Notes under the pieces: generated by a model
The model's database searches: none
Told to the model about the DNA's origin: nothing
Seen by the model: only the letters and a program-made list of their open reading frames with translations
NCBI GenBank assembly: GCA_037447655.1
Contig: JBBHKE010003397.1
Location: 186,001 to 250,000, forward strand
Direction of reading: 5' to 3'
DNA length: 64,000 nt
Source of the DNA: Zygnema cylindricum
Lineage: Eukaryota; Streptophyta; Zygnematophyceae; Zygnematales; Zygnemataceae
In this document: one piece after another, positions 55,503 to 64,000 of the stretch
Numbering within the stretch: the stretch's first letter is position 1
Layout: every line of letters starts with the position of its first letter
Program-made: the position numbers and the translations under genes

Positions 55503-58500
55503 ATGTCGTCGCTGCATGTCACATGCCGGCCAGAATCTCGTGCGGGGACTGGACCTCCCTTCTCCGCGAGATCAGACCAGGTGATCGACGCCAGAAAGGG
55601 GAAGAAAAGGCTGGTTGAGGATTTGACCGCCATGGTTGCGGCACCAAAGAGGCGGCTTTTGAAGAAGGGAGAAATAAGTTCTGCCGGAAATGAAGTTGTT
55701 ATAACTACAAAAAGGACGTCTCCGGAAGGTTTTCCAACGGTGGCAATCGAATTCGATGAACAAGATGCAATTGCCTCCTCTCAAGCATCAGTCAGTGTAG
55801 GAGATAGAAAGCAGTTAAAGGGAGCGGCCACAGATTTTGAGAAAGGAGAGTGCACGGAGAATCCTTTGGATTCGTCGATGGGCGAGGGAGATTTTATTCC
55901 TCGAGAGACTCCGTTGATGGATGGAAACGATGTTTCCGAAACTGACGGTTGTAAGTCATCAGGGGCAGGGAAAGGTGAGCAAACGGAAGATGAGTTGCCG
56001 AGAGAAGATAAAGACGGTAGTGTTCCTCTCTCAAAAACAGAGTTTTCTACGGAAAAAAACTTAGAGCAAGACAAAAAAGAAGAAGCTGGTTGGGCGTCTG
56101 AGTTACTAAGAGATGTAGAGTCATCTGATTTTGGTTCGGATGAAGATATGGAGTGTTTGGCATGGGATGATGAAGGGGAGGAGGAAGAAGAAGGGAGAGT
56201 TGAATATGCAGGTGGGAGGACGGCTGGAAATGTGTCGGTGGATAAAAAGAACTCGGAGACAGTGAGGCCCTACATACACCAAAACAGAGAACCACACTCA
56301 GCGCTGTAAGCTCTTCCCTCTCTCCCTCTCTCTCTCTTTCCCCCCCCTTGCCCCTTCTCACCAACTCTCTCTCTCTCTTTTTTTATCCCTTTCCCTCTTC
56401 AGTCACAACACTGTCTGATATCATGTGTTTGTTTCGAAGGACGCCAGAATGCCAAGAAATCCATTAGCCAATCCATTTTTTGTGCTTTTTTCACTGTACT
56501 TTTTACAGCTTTAGGGTTCTTTCTTGGGTTTTTCAGGATTTATATAGACTGGTCTTGACTGGTTGTAGAGTTGATTAGAGATTTTCTAGAGTGTTACATG
56601 GGGAATTGTTTGTTCGGTTGTAGTGCAACTCTAATTCATGAATGGTTTTTTTGTACAAGCCACGGTTTAGCTCTACAACACTATTTTATGTGATTGTTGG
56701 TTCAATATTGTTCACCCCGCGAAAACTCGAATAGGTGAGAATAACATTACTTAATATGGGTTCAATATTGTGGGTCACAATATACATTGTGGGTAACCCA
56801 AAACCTTCAGATATGCGAATTAGTGTAGCATACACTATTGGATGGTAGACACTGTAGCATGATTCAAATCTAGCCCAAGAAACCGGAGTATGTGATGGAG
56901 ACTGTTGCAGATTGACTTGTTGTTTTCAATGAGAGAGATTCAATGTTTATCATTAGGTTATTGTGGCCCCCATAGCTTCTTATGCTTGGCGCACGTTTCT
57001 TGTCCAACATAGGGTGGAACAACAACAGTTTTATTTTCATTTCACCTACCTGTGTTTTCTAAAACAAAATAATGATTGGAATTGACTTACATATGTGCAA
57101 CTTCGTTTCAAAGTTTTATGGTCATTACCCAGGCAACCATGGAAAACAAATTGCATGCAGCCGAACTTGGACTTACACGATTTAGAGCACTCTCATATTG
57201 GAGCGACTCATTGCTTAATGAAATCTTAGCTTCCACCATTCCAAATAGCTTAGTTTTCTCTAATAGTGTATAGTCTTTTTCTCAAAAATCTTAGTTTCCA
57301 CCATGTTTCCTGTTTGTTTTTCCTATCAATTCACATATTGTATTAGAAACCTCGTTTTTCAAACCTCCATTCAATTGTTGTCAAATAGTGGAGTTTCTTC
57401 TGGCAAATTACATTTTGCCCAAGCCTCTCATTTTCTAGCATATAATAGCCCAAAATGCCTGAAAAGCAAGATTTATAAATAATTTGAGTGCCCCATGACA
57501 GCTTGTCCTCGAAATTGAATGTTCTAGCTTTTAAAACCCTCAAAAAACCTGAAACCCTAACTTTGCAAGTAGTTGAGTTCCATCTGACAAATTGTCATCT
57601 TGTTCTAATGAAGTTTGCGTCTTGCAGGATATGTAGCGGCAAAAATTGCTTGACAACCCACCATTTGCAAACGCTGTACCCTTCACTTGAAGACCTACCA
57701 TTAGGAATTTGGTTTTGCCCGGCTTGTCTACAAAAGCGAGAGAATAAAGGACCTCATGTGGTCTGTGGGGTTGTAGATTCAGTATGGGGAGCTCGTCGAG
57801 TACTAAAAACGGGGAAAAGTAATGCGACTGTTCGATGGGTAAAAGCAACACATGGTGACACTATATTTGGAGCACATCAGAATGGGTGGCTTAAATCTGG
57901 AAAAGACTTGGAGGGACCAATTTCAACAAAGGGGAACGAGTTGAAAGATGGTGAAGATAGTGGGACAGAGGAAACAGAAACAGCTCTTGGGACGGAGTCC
58001 GGATTAAGTCGTAGATCAGATGGAGGGAACAATGTTGAACATGGAAGAATTGAAACTGACGATACCCAACTTCCTTTGGCTATTGAAGTCGATGAAGTTG
58101 AGGACGTTGCAACTGAGGATGTTCCTTTCATTGCAACTGTAGATATTTTGGAAGAAAGTTTTTTTTCTGATGGCGTTGACGAGAAGGAGGCAGCAAATGG
58201 GAACAGACTTGGGAAGGCGGTGACCACAGTGGAAGGACATAAGAAGTTTCGAAAGCGTGCGAGAAATGGCAATCACAAAGGCAAAAGTAAAAGGAAGAAG
58301 GGAAGGCTTGGAGTTTTCACAAACGGACAGTCCCCTATGAATGGAAGAATGTTGCGGCAAGTTTCCATGCCAAATTCAGAAAAGACAGAGGTTGAAGTGG
58401 AGTACCTTGTGAAGTGGGAGGGTATGGCACATTATTACAATACGTGGATGACAGAAGAGTGGTTGGAGAGGCACTGTCAAAATAAAATGGAAGCCTTCAA

Positions 58501-61500
58501 AAAGCAAGTGAGTTTGGTTTTCTAGGGCTTAGGCTTTAAGGTTACAGCTGAGGTATATTGATCTATTACAAGCTGTTTGAGCTGCTGAATGGTTTGCTTT
58601 TCTGTCTACCTTATTTTGTGTTTGTCGTCACTTATTGTTGATGAGAATTTAGGGATAATTTTTGTGGACATCATGTACAATCAACATAAAAACGATGTGT
58701 TTCATACCCTTGTTCTAATCCATACTAAATGGTTTTAATTCAAATTCTACTAGTTTCTTTTACTCTCTAAATTCAATTTTAATTCCCTTATGCACTTTGG
58801 AATGGACATTCCACATTAATTATGGAGGACCGTTGTTTATCGATTGAGCAACATTTTTTCTATATCATTATGCTGTTCAATATATAAATGGTGTGGATGG
58901 GAAATACAGTTACACTGAATTGTGTTCTCAAAAAATGTTCCCACAAACTTATGTGGTTTTTGAGAAGCTCTTAAAGAAAGTTATCATGTTCCAAATTAAT
59001 TATGATGGGCCTTGTGCATCTCATACAAATATTCCAATTACGTCATGGGTTGTATGTTGGGTTTGAGTTAGAGCAACAATTTATCCGTAGTGGAGATCCA
59101 AGGTTACAGTTTAGGTAGAGCAATGTACTCTCTGAGGGGCTCTAGGTTCTGGGGCTCTAGGTTCTAATTCCCCACTAACAACGTTGGGCTGGATCGTGGG
59201 CCATTTCTTTTACAGTACCATTTTGTGTCAATCTTTTACGGAGGCTTTCTTTTTCTTTTACAAAGTTTTATCGCAGTTTAAGATTAAAAGGTTGGTTGTG
59301 TGGATCACAGTGAATTCTATCAGTATTAGCTTCAAATCTGAACCGGGATTTGCCCTCTGTAACAGCCTCTCAAATGGAAAAAACAGTGGATGAGACCCGA
59401 AAAACTGGTGGCTTGGAGAGTTTCAATGCCTCCTGTCAGACCGGGACAAGGCCGAGGTCGGGGAATTGGATGGGGGACACAAAATGCCAAAGGCAAGGAA
59501 TGGTAAGTTTCTACTTGTGAGTTCCACTGCTTCACTATTGAAAGTGACAAATTATGAGTATTAATGCGTGTTAAGGACAACGAATGGTGAGATTTTATTT
59601 TGTGTGGTCCACCGTTCACTATTGTAAGAGCGAAGGATTATTTAGGGTTGGGCGACACAATGGCATGCTGCCCAAATAATGCTACTAATGCTATTTTACG
59701 ATTTTGGTTTCCAAAATTGCACAATCACAACGCTGTTTCAGACTCTAATAATAACAAGCGGTGTACTTTCTATTTCATGAGTTACATTTACATTCCTTGG
59801 GTTACCTTGTGTTGGAGAGGCTCTGTATCTGTCTTTATTTGCAGACCGCTGTTTTTCTCGCACTGAATGGCTCTTGTTTTCTACTACCTGGAAAATGAGT
59901 TTGGGTGCTTTGTGAGGGAGAGATATTGTTTGAATGACTCCTGTGAAGGAGGTTGCAAGTTATGCAAAAGCTGAAGCATGTGTCTCATGTTTCATTTTAT
60001 ACTTTTTGATTTGATCCTTCAGGTTGGTGAAATGGAAAGGCCTTGGTTACCGATATTGTACTTGGGAACCTGCTTTTCCTGGGGTCCTGGACACGCAGGA
60101 AGGAAGGAACCTTTGTTCGGCATTTTTGAAGGCTGAAGAAGACTCTGGACGAAATTCTGCCCGGAAAGAAGAGGTTTGTAACTTGGCTTTTTGACTTGGT
60201 TTGACTTGGTTTTTACTTTTTTTTTTCTGCTGATACGAAACTGTTTTGCTTGCGATATCCCTGTACGATTGATTGCAGAAAATGGTGCTTGCACACTGGT
60301 CACCTCTAACAGTGTGGATTGTGTTAGAAGGTTTATCCTTGTGATTCAATGGCGAGGTCATACCAATGATGTTAATCGTAAATGCACCCAGATTAGGTTG
60401 ACTCCATTATTACATGGTTCAAAGTATGAAAATCTAGCTACACTTATCGTTGTTTTAAAAGAGTTACCAGGCTTAAGGTTGACTCACTAATACTAATTTG
60501 GTGACGTGCCACCTTGCTGCCCAGTTCTTTGATTTGCGTTGTTAACAGGTTTGTGATTTTAGTCAAAATGACGTGTAACCATATTTATTGGTTGTAACTC
60601 TAATAACAGTGGACGGTATAATTTACCTGAAGAAACAATTAAATGGACACCTAAAACTAGTGTGAATTACACTAATATCGGTGAATGACATATCGACCTT
60701 GAAGCTTCCATTTTAGGGTTTCTTTTTGTGAGACTCTAGGGGTTTTCGAGGATCAGAAACGGTACTCATGATAAGAAGGGAATAGACATTGTAGTTTATG
60801 GCCAAAATTTCCAACTGTATATAACTCTAGACTCTGGCCTAAATATAGTTTATGGGCAAAGGTTTTTTTTCATCTTTTACATGAACGTACAAGTGCATCA
60901 TTAAAAAAGTTATTTAGAAGGCGAAAGGTTTAGGGCTTCGCTTCCGGAAGCAAATCATTCGTGCTGTGGAGGGGAAGGAGAAGGAGAGTGAGATAGAGAG
61001 GGAGGGGGAGGGAATGCTTGATTGAAATACCAGGAATCTAGGGGATTATTGAAAAAAAAGTCTATATGTTTTTTTTTTTTTTCTGATTTGGACTTTTTGT
61101 GTTGAATCATTGCATATACAGGTGGAAAAGAGGCGGTTGTCTTTCTCTTCAGACATGATTCTTCAACCTGAATGTTTTCACGGGAAGTTGAGACCTCATC
61201 AATTGGAAGGATGGAGCTGGTTACTGAAATGTTGGCGTCTACGGAAAAATGTGGTTTTCTCAGATGAAGCAGGTCTTGTGAGTGAAATAATTTTCTATTT
61301 TTCTTTCAAAAATCCCGTCGTTTACGCTTATGTGACAGGACATTCAGGCTTCTCATAGTCCACCTGCTTTTTTTTTTGCAACATGGTGTGGGAGGGTTTT
61401 CTCTGTTTTTGTTCTTATCGACTGGAGAGGTGGTGTGTAACTACTCCAAAGGCTAGAAAGGAGTTTATATAATGTCCTAGGGTTATTTTTTCTGAAAGTG

Positions 61501-63723
61501 AAGAAAAGATGACATGCATATAAAAAGGGACAATAAAAGAAGATCTAAAGTCTGTGATTATCACAAGAGAAACATCTGCTGGAGTATGTTTTTTTGCATA
61601 AGTTGGTTTAATTCCGCTTGAAATATCAATTGATTGAGAAGAAGTACAGGGGTTGCTTCTCTAACTGTACAGGGAAAGACGACCACAACTTTAGCCTTTC
61701 TGGCGTCTCTTTTCGAAGTTTTTGAAATTACAAAACCTATTCTGGTGGTTGCCTCTCCTATCAAAGCAGCTCATTGGATGAATGAAATTTTGTTATGGTG
61801 TCCACATTTAAAAACTGTGGCTCTAAAGGGGAGTAAAGAAAATCGAGAACTTATTAAACGCTGGGAATGTCACCTCGATCAATCTCCAATGCGAGTACAA
61901 GTCTTAGTCACATCCTTTGATCACTTCTTAATGGTGATTTCTTTTTCTTTTCCAAAAGGGTTTTCCAAAATGCTGAAGCAGCCCAATAAAACAAAAATGG
62001 CAACTTATATTCATTTCTCTATTTTCCTATTTTTCCAAATCTCTACTGTTTGTTTTTAGTGTCCTTTTGGGTTTTCAACTAATGAAGGTCATTTTTCAAG
62101 ATAAAGTTGCCATTCTATCATGGGGATACTTTGGAAATTTTGAAAGTATAAAAAGCAAGTGGTTATTTTGGTTTGATTTTTTGGAATGCATTTCAAGTAT
62201 TACGCATGTTGGCGTTCCCTGAACGATTTTGACTGTTTTTAACATGCAGGAAACAGATTTTTTGCAACGCTGTGAATGGGAGATGGTTGTACTCGATTGG
62301 GATCACCAATCGATTCGAGAAAGCGAGAAAATTCAAAACAAGAGTTTTTTTTATCTCCTATCTCAAATACAAATCGCTTTTCGTCTTGTCGTGTCCCGGA
62401 CAAATGTACAAGTAGGTCCCGTGGCTTTCATTATTCATGGCTTGTTATTTTAAAACCCTAAAAATCCTCGTGATCCACATGTATGCAATTTAAGCAGGTA
62501 TACCAATTCTTAATATTTCAACAGAAAGCTTTGGGTGACTGGTAACTGTTGGGCATCTAAAAATGGGTGGAATGAGCACATTATTAATATTTCATCTCCA
62601 AGTAAAGCAAACCTGCACTATTGTTCACTTAGTCAATTCAATGGTTTATTAACAAGAGTTGCGGGATCCATTGGTTCCAAATGATGAATAGGTGTGGAAT
62701 CATTTAATGTAAAGGAAACGTATTTATTCTAGTGGTTTGGCATCGGTTTTACAATCAATTAAGACAGCCCTACTAATAGCACAACAGTGTACGGCTATTG
62801 GTGTTGATTTGTTTTTCACTCCTTTAATCTGTTAGAAACCACAATCCAAGATTATAAACTCTGTGATGCGTTTTTCAACCCTAAATGTGAACGCTGCATG
62901 TCAGCAATGGAAAAGGTTCTAAAAAAAAGCTGCTTTTGTTGCATGAAAAAGGATTGGGACCTTTTGATGTTTTTACGATGTGAAGAAACCAGCAAACAAT
63001 TGCGACGTAGTAACATTTTTGGCTTGGTGGATAACAAGGTTGTAGATTTGTCAGGCCTTAAGATCAAACTACCTTCAGCTTTATGGATTTTTTGCCAACT
63101 GCTACTCTTAGGGATTTTTTTTTTTGTTTATTTTGTTGAAATTGGTCATTTGTGTAGGTTTTTCTGTACTTGTTACCGGTCAGAAACAGCGTTCCTACGA
63201 GATGTTTTCAGTAATATTTTGTTTGTGTGAAGCCAGATGCGGCAAACTAAAATGAGAAAACTGAATAAGAAAATCATAGAAAAACTTGGACTAAATTCAG
63301 CGTCACTCTTGAAAGCAACTGTTTGAACGAAGACAAATATTCCTTTTAAGGAACATATCCTCAGTGAACTCATTGCTTTACATTTTATGTGGTACAATAT
63401 GTTGTTTTTATTATGTTTAAATTTCCAACTACGTTTCAAGACAGACAATTTCGTTTTTTTGCCTGTAACCATCTCATTTTTACTGATTCTTGGGCAGGAT
63501 ATGGAGTGTTTTTTTCTTGCCAGGATGAAGGAGAGGAAGTTGTCAGTCTTTTCCATTATGTTGCATCGGTAAAAGACTCAGGTGATGTTTCTATGGAGGA
63601 GAAGCATTTTCTGGAGGAAAACGTCCTACAAAGGCAGAAGGAAGATGTTATTCCATTATTGCCAAAGATGATGGAAAAAATTGTTCCTGTCGATATGGGT
63701 ACTCTCCAGACCCGACTGTACAG
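55503..63723 (+). CDS. CHD3/CHR4-like PHD-chromodomain-SNF2 protein, 3'-incomplete, degenerate motifs
   Basis: Nuclear chromatin remodeller related to plant CHR4/PICKLE-related proteins. Exons: 55503-56305 (acidic N-terminus), 57628-58507 (partial PHD, Ser/Glu linker, basic KRKKGR patch, first chromodomain VEYLVKWEGMAHYYNTWM), 59387-59502 (or from 59366), 60023-60173 (second chromodomain LVKWKGLGYRYCTWEPAF), 61122-61277, 61673-61933, 62250-62411 and 63498-63723. Helicase motif I is intact (DEAGLGKTTTT), but motif II reads VVLDWDH where DEGH is usual, and motif III reads SRTNVQ in place of TGTPLQN. The last exon (LQRQKEDVIPLLPKMMEKIV) matches the post-motif-III region. I could not join 62411 to 63498. 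The helicase C-terminal half lies beyond the window. The start could be in an earlier exon; ATG 55503 is the first in frame. Confidence 0.8.
56312..56398 (+). repeat. CT-rich tract in CHD3-like intron
   Basis: TCCCTC/TCTCTC tract just after the first exon's donor. Confidence 0.75.
62836..63230 (+). other. unresolved open segment in CHD3-like gene
   Basis: Follows a plausible acceptor (GTTAG at 62831-62835). One frame stays open to 63230 and contains a Cys-rich stretch (CERCMSAMEKVLKKSCFCC), but it does not fit the phase of the preceding exon. The frame that does fit (KPQSKIINSVMRFS) stops after 28 codons. I cannot tell which, if either, is translated. Confidence 0.3.
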
Positions 63724-64000
63724 GTAAGTGGCAGCATTTTTTGAAAGCAATGCAAGTTCTTACTGCTGGTAACTTTTGTATTTTTTTGTTTTCCATTGAG
63801 ATGCGGATGGATATTCTATCATCGCAATGTAGTTTTTTGGACAACAGTTGCATCGATCAACGAAAGTCTGTTAGAATTGTTCTCGCTTTTTATGCTGTCT
63901 TAATAAACTCTAAAGCCTGTATAAAAGCTAAATGCCTGCTGATGTTCTCCCTCTTTTTCTAAGTCTTTCCTTTTTTAATCTTCCCTAAGTCTTAACCCAC

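Noticed and set aside
57076-57273. 65-codon frame MELTYICATSFQSF
   Set aside because: Lies in the CHD3-like intron; no matching splice phases and no recognisable domain.

Overview
This is nuclear DNA from a green plant, most likely a land plant. The genes are split into many short exons with GT-AG introns, two of them encode plastid-targeted type II fatty-acid synthase enzymes, and a thylakoid assembly factor and plant-style chromatin and Golgi genes are also present. I cannot fix the lineage. Nothing in the window is prokaryotic, and I found no tRNA, rRNA or CRISPR array.

Layout. 1-3.4 kb: non-coding, with transposon fragments. 3.4-8.1 kb (-): plastid 3-hydroxyacyl-ACP dehydratase (FabZ/HAD), 5 exons. 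8.1-8.8 kb: a short divergent promoter. 8.8-15.8 kb (+): plastid 3-oxoacyl-ACP reductase (FabG/KAR), 12 exons. 16-24 kb: a dense cluster of terminal-inverted-repeat (TIR) elements. 24.4-27.8 kb (+): Rab geranylgeranyltransferase beta subunit, with its 5' part missing and one GC-rich exon set between a C23 and a G23 tract. 30.7-33.3 kb (-): SYS1 Golgi membrane protein. 36.3-37.3 kb (-): an LPA2-like photosystem II assembly factor carrying a frame-breaking 43-bp tandem duplication. 38.1-45.9 kb (+): a glycosyltransferase family 92 gene, 8 exons. 45.9-55.5 kb: a repeat-rich gap with a hAT-like element, a nested MITE and a GC-rich island. 55.5-64 kb (+): a PHD/chromodomain/SNF2 (CHD3/CHR4-like) gene that runs off the window and has degenerate PHD and ATPase motifs.

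How the genes relate. FabG and FabZ catalyse consecutive steps of plastid fatty-acid elongation (3-ketoacyl-ACP to 3-hydroxyacyl-ACP to enoyl-ACP). Here they sit head to head with 747 bp between their start codons, and that spacer carries an inverted CCAAT pair and a G-box. SYS1 and the Rab prenyltransferase both serve vesicle traffic, and GT92 enzymes usually act in the Golgi, but these genes do not form an obvious unit. The exon models were built by reading splice sites and checking phases. The FabZ (263 aa), FabG (331 aa), SYS1 (165 aa) and GT92 (475 aa) models close with no phase conflict.
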